DNA of 64,000 nucleotides, taken from NCBI RefSeq assembly GCF_001680005.1, contig NC_033562.1:186001-250000 (forward strand), read 5' to 3'. Shown in pieces: positions 46,408 to 57,234 of the stretch. The first letter of the stretch is position 1. Each line of letters starts with the position of its first letter. The position numbers were made by a program, and so were the translations under genes. Source of the stretch: Plasmodium coatneyi. Taxonomy: Eukaryota; Apicomplexa; Aconoidasida; Haemosporida; Plasmodiidae. The notes beneath the pieces were generated by a model that saw only the letters and a program-made list of their open reading frames with translations, was not told the origin of the DNA and did no database searches.

Positions 46408-49400
46408 TTAAAACGCGGAATTTGAACTTGGAACCTGTTCCTTAGGAACACCTTCCCTAAGAATTTCTTCCTTAGGAACAAAGTCTTCCTCCCTAAACCC
46501 GGAATCTGAACTTTGAACACCTTCCTTAGGAACACGTTCCTTAAGAACATGATCCCTAGGAACATCTTCCTCGGAAATAAAGTCTTCCTTAGGAACTTGT
46601 TCATTAAGGACATGTTTCTCTTTTATAGAATTGTTTCCCATAAATTCTTGAACCAAAATTTCAAAAAAGTCTTCCTTCGTCGAATATAGGTCCCCCTTTT
46701 GACATTCGTCAATGACTTCTAAATGAATATCAATAATCGTGCGGTGACCAACACGGGAACTGACACCCTGTTTTTTTCGACTCTTCGTTCTTCCCGTTGG
46801 AGCAGATCTTGGTTGTTTTCGTTCCCTTACTAAGGTATATTCATGTGGACCATCCTGCTGATCCACGTAATCAAGAGGTTGTTCTTCTAAAGGAGGACCA
46901 CGTACTTGATGAGCTCTTTTGTAACGTTTTCTTCTCTTACCAAGCATTCCAAAGTACTACAAAAAAAAAAAAAAAAAAAAAAGAGGGAAAATGTTTCTTT
47001 AATAGGGGTGCGAAATGTTTACTCACGCAACAGTAATTACTACTACACAAACCCAAGTGTAAAATCCTACACACACACCCCTAAAATGCGAAATCCTACA
47101 TACACACCCTAAAAGGAGAAATCCTATAAACAAACCCTAAATGCGAAATCCTACACAAACACCCTAAAATGTGAAATCCTACACACACAACCTAAACCCT
47201 GAAATCCTACACACACAACCTAAATGCGAAATCCTACATACATCCCCACTGATTCATTCACCTTTTTTTTTTTTTTTTTTTTTTTTCCTCTTTCTTTTTT
47301 TTTTTGGTTTTATTCTTTTTATTTTTTCTTTTTTTTTCTTTCTTCTTGTTTTTTTTTTTTTTTTTCCTTCTGCCGAAAATATATTTTCTCCTTTTGTTCT
47401 TCTTTTCTTACCTTCCAAAGTAAATAACATATGACAGAAGTGCCAATTAGAACAGGAATGGTAGGAAGGTATGGGGTAAGGAAGCCAGAAAGGTTGTCAA
47501 TTTTGTTATGAACTCGGGCAGGAGAAGGGATGCTTTGGGGACTCCTTCCTTTACTACCTTTTCCTGCTGTAACATGTGTTGATAATGATGTTGGTGATTG
47601 TGAAGGTGGGGGTTGTTGTCCTGGGCCAGATCCATGAGAAGCAGCACCACCAGATGCGTGACTGCTACAACTACTACTGTGCCCACTTCCACCTCCTCCA
47701 CCTTCTCCACCTGGACCAGCAGCAGCAGGACTAACAGCTCCTGGGACACCTGCACCTGGCACTACAGGAATACCTGCCCCAGGAACACCCACAGCACCCT
47801 GGCCTCCAGCATCTTGTGTGGTAACAACTCTTCCTGAACCTGAAGAAAAGTGAAATAGGGCGGGTACATTTTCATTATAAGCAGAGTCATAGAATCCGGA
47901 ATGTTGTATTCACCTTAGTGCACATTCCCTTATTTCATTTTTTATTTTTTATTTTTTACTTTTTACTCTTTATTCTTTATTTTTCATTTTTTACTTTTTA
48001 TTTTTTATTTTTATTTTTTACTCTTTAAATTTTTATTCTTTACTTTCTTACTTTTTAAATTTTTTTACGCGTCCTAATTTTTTTACACCTCTTTCTTCTT
48101 AATACTCTAACACCATAACACACCCCTAAGGTACTAAACAACAGGCCATATTGTTGTCCTTACACCCTAAAACAGCTAAATATCAGACCACGTGGTTGTT
48201 CTGAAACCAAGAAACAGTTAAATACCAGGCCACATCGTTGTTCTTACACCCTAAAACAGCTAAAAAACAGGACACATTGTTGTTCTTACACCCTAAAACC
48301 TAAATCATAAGTGCGAAATCCTACAAACCCACACACCTAAAATGCAAAATCCTAAATACACACAGACCCCTAAAATGCGAAATCCTACACGGACACACCC
48401 TAAAATGCGAAATCCTATACACACACCCCTAAAATTCTAAATCCTACACATACACACCCTCTAAGTGCGAAATCCTACACACCCCCAACTCATTCATTCA
48501 CCCTAATTTATTTTATTTTATTTTCATATTTTCCAATATTTTTTCTATTTTTTTTTTTTTTTTTCTTTTTTTTGTTTTCTTTTTTTTCTGTATTCACACC
48601 CTAGATGCATAGAGTTCCATAAAACAGCTAAAAATCAGGCCATATTGTTGTTCTTATACCATAAAGCCCGGAACCTTAAAAGCGGAATCCTAAACCCTTG
48701 TTTTCTTTTTTCTTTTTTTTTTTCTTTCTTCCTTTTCTTCTAATAATAATTTTTTTTTTTTTTTTTTTTTTTTCGTTTAATTCACGTATTCCTTTGCCCC
48801 CTAAAAATTATATTATTATATATATGTGTCTGTGTGTTTGGGCCTATTGTTCCTTTTTTTTTTTTTTTCTTAAACTTTTTTCCTTTCTTTTATTGTTTCT
48901 TTTTTTCCTCTTTTTTTTTTTTTTTTTTTTTTTCTTTTCTTTTTTACTTCTTAAATCTTCACTTTTTAATTTTTTAATTTTTTTTATTTTCTGACTTTTT
49001 ATTTTTTTTATTTTTTACTTTTTTAATTTTTCTATTTTTTCTGGAGTACTTGGGTGAGCACTTAGACAGGAAATGTTAATTCTTTAATTGTACTTACCAC
49101 CCTTAGCTGGATCTGGACCTGCCCCCACCTGAGCACCTGGGTCGGAAGTATGTCCAGAAGGAGTTTGGGTGTCTGTTCCAGGAACAGTGTTGGGAGTTTG
49201 GGAATCCATTTGTGGACCCTTAGGACCTGGACCTAAAAAGTAGAAAGTAAGAGAAGGAGTGGTTTTGTTTATCCTTCTTTATTTGTTTTATTCCTTTTCT
49301 CTTTACTTTCTTCTTCTTTTCTTTCTTTTTCTTTCGTTTTTTATTTTTTCTTTTGTGTACACCCAGAGGGCGCACACTTCCTTCGGAGGATGGAAGGAAC

Positions 49401-52400
49401 TGAAGGTTGTTAAGGTGGGAAGGAAGAAAGGAAGAAAGGAAGAAGGGAAGAAGGGAAGGGAGTGAACACTCCCTTTTCTTCCTTTCTGACTGCCCCCTTC
49501 CACCCCTAAGGGCCCTACGTTACCCTTACCTGCTGCAATTTCCCTGCCAGGTTGGGCAGATCCTGGATCTTGGTCACCTGGGAGAGTTGTACCTGTACCT
49601 GAAATAGTAGGAGGATTAGCGTCAATAATACGAATAGTTGCAGTTTTACCTGTGTCTGAGTAGGTAAGACTGTAATCAATATCATCTTCATTCTCGTCAT
49701 CATTACTATTGAGTACTGGAATATGAGCATCAATAGGAAGACCATTAGCATCAAGGATAATATCATGAGCGTACTGAGCATTATCATTACCTTCTTTGTT
49801 TGCTCCATTTGTAGTTTCACTCCTTGGGGTAAAATCACCAGATGCAGCAGGAGGTCGTACTGCTGCTGGTTTAGCAGCAACAGGTTTTGCTGCGGTGGCA
49901 GGTTTAGTTTGACATATGTTAGTTATAGAAGACAGAGCTTTCTGTATTTCTGCATTGCTTTCGATTTCCCCTTTTATTTTTTTTCGTAGGTCTGTACTAT
50001 CAAAAGCAGGACCCGTACAATTATCCCAGTTACATTGAATACATGTATCTCCTTCACATTTAGTGAAGTGAAGGTTATTATTTTCAGTAAAGGCCTTTTG
50101 TATGGCCTCCGCTGTGGTATGGCACTTTTCTCCAAGGAGTTTTCCATATTCATTTAATATTAAACATTCCATAATTTGTTTAAATAATCTATTATTTTCC
50201 TTCTTATCAGTTTTTTCCCCGTTATCTACTGTAATGCCGTATATATGCAATAGTCCTGCAACAATTTGCTTGCATGCTTCTTTCTTCTCTTCAGTGCCAG
50301 TACAATAAATGTCCGTACTTGAGTCCGACTGAAGCATGGCCTTGGCAAGTGGGTTGATCCTATCCTTTATGTCTTTCCAACTGTCTTTCTACAAAAGAAA
50401 GGAAAGAAGGGGGAGGCATGTGCTTACATTTAATTCTTACATAAAATCTTTACTCATACGTTTCCCCTGAGTACGTATACATTCTTTCTACATGCAATAT
50501 ATACACTTGGATACTAATGTCCAATATGGATTTTTCTAACCTCCCATTTCCTTTGGCCCGGCGTTGATTTGTCCCTGGACCATTGTGTTATTACACATTG
50601 TGAACGTTGACATAAGTTATTCATAGAACTTATAGTAGTTAGAGTTTTTTTCATGTTGTCATTTTGCTCGAGCATTTTATCCAATTTGGTCTTTACATTG
50701 GTTTTATTACCTTTATCGCTTATTTGGCACTCTGTATATTTTCCATACCTTTCACACTTAACACAATTATCCTTCTGACCCTTACTATACACACACCACG
50801 TATCCATCTGTGTATTTCCAGCATTAAATGCTTGTACTATTGTATCTTCCCCGACCGTACAGGGAGATGCAACATTCTCTCTCAACTTATCCGCATAAGC
50901 ATTCAGGAGGAGGCACATCATGGTTTGCTTAAAATCCCTGTTTTCTTTCGCCTTCCTTTCCTTATCATCATTTGTACCTTCACCCTCCATATCCTTAGTG
51001 TCTATCCCAATGCTGTATATGTACTGCAACCCCTCAGTAATGTATGTACATGCTTTTTTCTCTGGGTCTGTGACTCTTCTACTACCTGTATTTGTATTTT
51101 TACAGTACGTTTGCACTTTTGTGCTATTTGCATATATTTTATTAAACATGTTTGTGGCCTCATTGTTAATGTTCTCTTGCATCTTATCCTGTTCATAGAA
51201 AGAGAGGGAGGGGAAGGGAAAAGAAACAAATGTATGCTATGTAATTATGTCCACCCCCCTATAATTATGTGCATCCTACAATTATTATGTCCATCTCCCC
51301 CTCCCCCTATAATTATTATGTTGTCCATCCCCCATATATGTGTCTAATTTCCCTTGTTAATTTGTACAACCTACAGTACTCACAAAAGTGTCCTTTATTC
51401 TAATGGACAAAACTGTGTTCCTTTTATTTTCTAATGAAGACAATATAATATTGTGTTCCACTTACCCAGGTTGGATCCTGATCTCTGTTTATACCCCATT
51501 TCTTGCTTACGCACGTTACGCGTTTACATAGGTCGTTCTCCTTGCTACAATCTTTACCTATAAGAGGGAAGGAAGAGGAAGGATTACACGATGGAAGAAT
51601 GAGTATTTGTCGAATGGTTGTACACAGTGTTGGAACATTGGTTTATGGTGTGTCTGGTGCTGGTGCTGATGCCGCTTTTTGCACCTTGTTAGGGATAAAT
51701 GCTGGTTTTTACATTCTTCTTACATAAAGTAGTTATAGTAGACAGAGTTTTCTTTATTTGTTGATCCTGCTCCAGCATTTTATCCACTTTTTCTTTTACA
51801 TTGGTATGATCTCTGCCTGTGCCTACTGTACAACCTTTATAAGTTTCATCCCTTCCACACAGTAAACAATTAGGATCATCCTTACACTCAGTTATTTTCT
51901 CCTTAATTTTTGCACTTGCCCCAAAAGATTTGTTAATGCCGGCCTCCAAAGGACACGTAGATTTAAGGTCGTTTTCCAATTTATCTGCGTATGCGTTTAA
52001 TAAGACGCAAGAGAAAGTTCGCTCGAATATTTGGTTGTCCACAGCATTTTGCGGAGATGGGGGGCTCCCCTTTTTAATTTCATAAATATGTTTTAATCCA
52101 CTAACAATGTAATTACATGCTTTTCTGTTTGCTTCTACAGATGAACCATCTGTCACTGTAATGGTTTTGCATAGATCAAGGTCGGTTTTTCCATTCTTCG
52201 TCATAGTCTCAGAGAGTTGTCCCAATCTCTTTTCCACATCACCCCAATATACATTCTAAGCACACCAAAAGAAAAAAGAGGGGGACATGTATGTACATTA
52301 AGTGAGTACATACAAATGGTGGGAATCATTGCTATTAATATATATAAGGGTACACTTCCCACTATGTAACTCTTAGTTCCATGGGACAATATTGTTTATG

Positions 52401-53774
52401 TACCCAATCCTGAGGGTCATCTATCTTGCGCTTCCTGCTTGGAAACCATTTCTTTGTTACGCATTGTATGCGTGTGCAGAAGTTATCCTGGGTACAGGGT
52501 GTGTCTGTAGCAGATAGGAAGAAATGGAAGGAAGAATAAATGATAGTAGAATGGTAAGACAGTAATGATGGTAGAAATGGTGATGCACATGGTAGGTCGG
52601 TCATGTTGTGTATACCCCTTCCGCCCCCCTCCTTCGCTCTTTCCTTCTTCTCCTTCGTCCTTTTTTTTTCTTTTTTTTTCCTTCTCTTATATAATATTCT
52701 TAATAATATTTTTAATAATATTTCTTACCTGTGGTAGATGCTGCTAGTGTTGCCTTCTTCTTTTCATGTTCTTCCATATTCTTCTTAAACAGCTCATCCA
52801 AATTTTCCTGCGCCTTCACTAATGCTCTCTTTTCCCAGTCCCCACCTCCCTTCTGCTCCTCCTCTATCATTCTTAAAGTACCCTCCAAGTCCTCCTTATC
52901 CCATTTATCTTTATCCTGAACTAATCGGTCTAACTCATCCTTACTATTTACGCCAAATACTTTCTTCAAATTATCCTCATCCTCGGTTGTGTGCGAGGGT
53001 TCTGCCTTCCGCCCCTTCTTCGGTGTGCCACAGTTTTCTCCTTCCTTCTTTACTGTGTTCATTTTTTGCACACCCCTCGTCACTTGCCATTTCCCACCCG
53101 TTTTCGTGCCCCATTCTTCCATTTGGGGCCAAATGTATCTACCTCCAATGTTCAAATTCTTAAAATCTAATCCTTCACATTTCTCATGGATTCCTTGGAC
53201 CGTACTGAACCCGGTCCACCCTTCTACAGCTTTCAGAACAGTTTCCGCAACTTTCATTCTACTGCAATGACCTCCAAACCATTTTATTAAAAGTGTTCTT
53301 CCAACTATACACCTCAAATAGGACTCCACTGCTCTGTTATTTTCTTCACCCTTTATAGCCACTATATTTGAGTATATACCTATTTTTATTCCATCTATAT
53401 ATAATAGTATTTTCACACTGATTTTGCACAGTTCCTTGTCTTCATTCGTCCAATTTTTATTTTCCTCAGTTACTCTACCTGTACAGAGTCCATCGATTAT
53501 ATCACTGCCTAACCAGAGAGTACCAACCATGTCGTCGAATATTTCCTTCAGGTCATCCCATATTTTATGCTACAAAAAAAAACAGACAATATACTCCTAT
53601 ATACACGCAACCTACTCATACTTATTCTTTTATGTAATTTAATAAACAATATCATTTAGACATAGCATTAATTGTTCCTTTAGAGTGAAAGAATATTACA
53701 TATTCTCCTGAGGACTTGTAGCCTTTCACTTTCAACCATTCCACCAGGAATTCTGCCAAGTACCTATACTCCAT
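46408..53774 (-). CDS. SICAvar: SICAvar gene B, complete, ten exons
   Basis: Exons 53774-53700, 53569-52729, 52504-52404, 52255-51724, 51557-51466, 51188-50541, 50388-49530, 49232-49098, 47839-47412, 46956-46408. Phases agree throughout and total 1419 aa. Exon 1 (25 aa) starts MEYRYLAEFLVEWLKVKGYK. Exon 2 is SICA alpha-like. Exons 4, 6 and 7 are Cys-rich SICA beta-like domains (NYIVSGLKHIYEI, YITEGLQYIYSIGID, QIVAGLLHIYGITVD). Short exons 3 and 5 are Cys-rich linkers (CTRIQCVTKKW, CKRVTCVSKKW), and in exon 6 the equivalent linker is fused to its domain. Exons 8-9 form a Pro/Gly/Ser stalk plus transmembrane segment (LPTIPVLIGTSVICYLLW). Exon 10 is SICA_C. Intron 8 (1.26 kb) is full of repeats. 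It is a variant antigen on the infected red-cell surface. Confidence 0.93.
47040..47245 (-). repeat. Intronic minisatellite in SICAvar B (last intron)
   Basis: About seven degenerate copies of a 20-25 base unit around AATGCGAAATCCTACACACA on the plus strand. The same unit recurs in intron 8 of this gene (48305-48490) and in the equivalent last intron of SICAvar C (59055-59200). Confidence 0.85.
48120..48500 (-). repeat. Repeats in SICAvar B intron 8
   Basis: Two repeat types in tandem. Four copies of a ~50-base unit contain AACAGCTAAA.A.CAGGCCA and TGTTGTTCTTACACCCTA (48130-48300, and another near 48625-48660). About six copies of GCGAAATCCTACACACAC follow (48305-48490). T runs of 20 or more bases lie near 48550, 48745 and 48910. 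No coding sequence. Confidence 0.8.
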
Positions 53775-55164
53775 GGTGGCCCTCTCTTCATTATTATATA
53801 TGATTCATTGTTATATTAAAATATTATATATTAATAAGAATTCTATGAATTCGTCCACGGAATGTTTCTTTTAACATTCTTTCTTCCCTGCCCACAGTTA
53901 TTCCTTCTTCCTTACTTTGTTTTTATGTCTATGAACAAAAAAAAAAAGAAAAATTCTGCGCATGCGCCTCCTTTTACTTCTTTCCTTCCTTTTTTTTGCC
54001 CTTTAATCCTCTTTTCTTTCTAGTTTTTTCTTTTTTTCTTTTTGCGGAAAAGGTATTTTCCTTTTTTTTTCTTTTATTTCCTTCTTTTCCTTCTTTTCCT
54101 TTTTTTCCTTTTTTTCCTTTTTTTCCTTTTTTTCCTTTTTTTCCTTTTTTTCCTTTTTTTCCTTTTTTTCCTTTTTTTCTTTAAGAAAAGAAAGAAAAAA
54201 ATTTTCGGTTCTCCTTCCTTTATGCATTGCATTTTCCGAAGAAGAAAAGAAAAAGAGAGAGAAAACACAACCATTGCCTCCTTCCTTTTCGTATACATTC
54301 TACCTATGTACTCCCCTTTTTTTTGCATTTTCCTTTATGCACTACATTCTTCCTAACGAAGAAAGAAGAGGAAGAAGGAGGGAAGGAATTACGTTCCTTC
54401 ATTCTTTTCTTCTTTTTTCCCCTTCTTTCTTCTTTTCTTAACGCTTCCTTTTTTTTTCTTTTTTTTCCTTTTTTTTTTCTAAAAAGAATTTTTTCTTCTT
54501 TAGCCTATTTCCGTTTTTTTTTTTTTTTTTTTCTTTTTCTTCTTTTTAAAGAAGAGAATATATAAAAGAAAAACATATTAGAAAACTTTTTTTTTTTTTT
54601 TTAGAGAATTTTTTCTTTTGAAAAGTAAGTATGGAAAAAAAAAAGATAGTAGAATGGAAAAAAAGAAAGAGGAAGAATGGAATGTACAAAATGATTAAAA
54701 CATTGTAAGGAGGGAAGGAAGAAATAATAGGAGGTAGTACAAATATCATAACAAATTGTACATATCACTTAATGGAAAAAAAATGAAGTACTGTTCACAT
54801 ATTTTATTCTAACTTATATTGCTGGTTTCGGTTATGTCAAAGTGTTTTGTAATAAATTATCTAAATACAATTCTTTATTATGGACATTTTCTTCCATTTC
54901 GCGCACACATTCCTCAAAAACACACCACCATTGTTGCCAAAGGTTTAACATCCACAACTTTGGCAGCTAAAAGATTTGTCCTATGGGACTGATCATATAG
55001 TTTGTTGCTTAGGTATTCCTTCCACCATCCGTGGATGGAACATTATCAGTAGCATGTTCTCATGTCCAGCTTATTGTGTTCCTTCCCTCCATTATTTTTT
55101 TATTCCCATTACTTTCTTTCTTTCTTTCTTTTTTTTTTTTTTTTTTAAAAAAAAAAAGAGGAAT
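53775..55164. other. SICAvar B upstream region and orphan SICAvar-like 3' flank
   Basis: From 53940 to 54560 lies a T/C-rich array with a TTTTTCC(T) tract (54080-54178) and GCATTTTCC/ATACATTCTACC words, like those upstream of SICAvar A and C. From about 54721 to 54975 the sequence matches the SICAvar A 3' flank (30937-31160) but has no SICAvar tail next to it. It is either a relic or the 3' flank of the kir fragment at 55165. No gene. Confidence 0.55.
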
Positions 55165-55833
55165 TTATCTAATATAAGGAACAGAATATACTGTAGAATG
55201 GTCCGCTTCTGCTGTTAAGTCAGATTCTGAATCTACTGTTGTTGAGTTGTACGCTGAGGAAGAATCATCTTCCCCTCTTTCCATATTTAACCTTCGTACT
55301 AGTGAACATCTTTCTTTTCTTCTATTGTTGCTCCTTCCTCCTCCAAAGAAGGTGTTACGTATTCCAGAGAAGAAATTGGTATACTAACAATGGAAAGAAA
55401 AGGGAAGAAGGATGTTCAGGTGGAATGGGGGGTAGACATTTAATATATATATAGGGTATAAATATATACATACATATAATATATGTGGACATATATATTT
55501 GTATATATAGAGCCATATATGTACATGGTGTAGTCTATTCTATTCTATATATATTTTTTTTACAAGTATGAAATAAGAAGGAAATAATAATAATAAACAT
55601 TATTATTCTTATTATATGCAATTTCACTTTAATTGTAACTTTACCTTATACAATAAGAGGGTAGCCCCTGGTAATCCTATTGCTGCTGCACCACCAACAG
55701 CGGAAGGAATAATGGGAATGTCAGTTTCCCCCCCTGATGCTAGTAATTGTGGAGGTTGAGGTTGCTGCTGTTGTGTTTGTTGTGTAGTTGTTGTGGACAA
55801 GTTGTGTAATTGTTGTAGTAGTAGTTGTTGTTA
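55165..55833 (-). pseudogene. kir: Truncated kir: membrane segment and tail only
   Basis: On the minus strand the end of a kir exon 2 (to 55645, SAVGGAAAIGLPGATLLLYK|GTAAAG) and a complete exon 3 (55383-55165, YTNFFSGIRNTFFGGGR to VYSVPYIR) are spliced as in intact kir genes. Upstream of the membrane segment the frame passes through CAA/CAG-type repeats and meets a stop near 55836. There is no Cys-rich ectodomain. The exon 3 length (219 bases) equals that of the intact kir at 36922, so the 3' half was recently functional. A degraded or partly deleted copy. Confidence 0.75.
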
Positions 55834-55933
55834 GTGTGTTGTTGTTGTTGTTGTTGTGTTTGTTTTATTGTACTATTACTATTACTTGTTCCTTCCTTGT
55901 TCGTTTTCTTTAAAAAAGTGACAGAAGAAGAAC

Positions 55934-56143
55934 TTATCTAATATATGGAACAGAATATACTGTGCTGCCATCTGCCATAGAATCATAATCTGTTGTTGAA
56001 CCTCCCATTATTGTTGAATTGTCGTATATCAAAGTACTAAAAGTAGGCCTACTGGATCGTTTCCCTTTTCTGTTCCTTCTTCCTACGCTATTTCCACCGG
56101 TATGTCCAAATTGGTTATGGAACCAATCAGGTAAAAGATTATA
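55934..56143 (-). pseudogene. kir: Orphan kir exon 3
   Basis: Minus-strand exon with a good acceptor (CTTCGTAG|TATAATC). It encodes 69 residues, YNLLPDWFHNQFGHTGG ... VYSVPYIR, clearly a kir cytoplasmic tail. Its minisatellite intron (GGTGGTAGG... on the plus strand) lies upstream at 56144-56640, but no minus-strand exon 2 follows. Instead a plus-strand kir fragment starts at 56786. The gene has lost its 5' part by rearrangement. Confidence 0.8.
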
Positions 56144-56704
56144 CTACGAAGAACGGAAGGAGGTTAGTTGTTAGGGGTGGAAGAAAGGTTCTTAGAGGTG
56201 GTAAGTGAAAGGAAGGTTGTTAGGTGGTAGGGTGGAAGGAAAGTGATGTTAGGGGTGGTAGGTGGAAGGAAGGTTGTTAGAGGTGGTAAGTGAAAGGAAG
56301 GTTGTTAGGTGGTAGGGTGGAAGGAAAGTGATGATAGGGGTGGTAGGGTGGAAGGAAAGTGATGTTAGGGGTGGTAGGGTGGAAGGAAAGTGATGTTAGG
56401 GGTGGTAGGGGTGAAGGAAGGTTGTTAAGGTGGTTGGTGGAAGGAAGGTTTTTGGGGGTGATTGGGTGGAAGGAGGGACGCCTAAGGAGAGAAGGAACGG
56501 GTCTAAGGAGAAGGAAGGGAGGGGTCTAAGGAAGGAAGGAATGTCGTTAGGGTGGTGGTAGGTGGGTTGTTATGGTGGTGGTAGGTGGGTTGTTATGGTG
56601 GTGGTAGGTGGCAGGTTGTTACGGGTGGTAGGTGGAAGGAAGGAGGTGAAGGAAGTAAAGGGGAGTATATTCTCCCCCTTGGGGGGAAGTACACCCGAAG
56701 GGTG

Positions 56705-56743
<39 letters not shown>

Positions 56744-56785
56744 TATTATATTGAAATTACCTTCCGTATTTTTTTTTTCCTTTAG
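56144..56785. repeat. kir-intron minisatellite and rearrangement junction
   Basis: Purine-rich G-strand repeats of about 25-30 bases (AGGTGGTAGGGTGGAAGGAAAGTGATGTTAGGG) run 56160-56470. Three copies of a 23-base unit (GGTGGTAGGTGGGTTGTTATG) lie near 56550-56615. Two short palindromes follow (TCCCCCTTGGGGGGA at 56673-56687, TACACCCGAAGGGTGTA at 56690-56706), then an A-run of about 35 bases. The palindromes lie where kir fragments of opposite orientation meet. Confidence 0.75.
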
Positions 56786-57234
56786 GTGGATGTGATGATC
56801 CACCACCAGAAGGATCCTGTTCCAAACCAAAACCAAAACCAAATCCCAATCCAAATCAAGCTGGTAGTAGCGGTTCGTTTTCGGATGCCGATTTAGCAGA
56901 TGGTGTCTCTGGTGGAGAAGGAAAGGGAGGGAGTGACGGTGGCGGTAGTCACAGAAAGGAGAGTGGTGAAGAAGCTCAAACTATTGACGGTGTCGTTCCT
57001 GGTGTCGTGTCTGGTGCATTAGCTGCAGTAGGATTACCTGCCTTAGCATACTTTTTTTACAAGTACAAATCGCACCTCTTCTTCCTTAAGGGGAATAACT
57101 CCTCTTCTGGAGGAAGCAAAAGTAAAAGGTCCCTTAGGAGAGAATTGAACAGATTCTCTAGCCACGACGACGACATCTCAACAACCGAATATTCCTCCGA
57201 ATATTCCATCCCATATACATCATCCTCAAGATGA
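56786..57234 (+). pseudogene. kir: kir 3' fragment with CD99-like stretch
   Basis: A splice-acceptor-like site (TTTTCCTTTAG) precedes a phase-1 frame open to TGA at 57234 (149 codons). It encodes a Pro/Asn-rich hinge (KPKPKPNPNPNQ), then about 32 residues beginning SSGSFSDADLADGVSG and ending GGGSHRKE that match the extracellular stalk of primate CD99. Next comes a GVVPGVVSGALAAVGLPALA membrane segment, then a basic kir tail (SKSKRSLRRELNR ... SIPYTSSSR). Membrane segment and tail are in one exon; in intact kir genes an intron separates them. No ectodomain exon exists upstream on this strand. CD99-like segments are a known feature of some P. knowlesi KIR proteins. It may be a fragment, or the end of a gene with a remote 5' exon. 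Confidence 0.75.

Noticed and set aside
48698..48994. 98-codon plus-strand frame
   Set aside because: Poly-T tract translated as poly-Phe inside SICAvar B intron 8.
56160..56640. CRISPR-like or transposon repeat array
   Set aside because: Units are contiguous tandem minisatellites without unique spacers, in a eukaryotic intron; no terminal inverted repeats or transposase.
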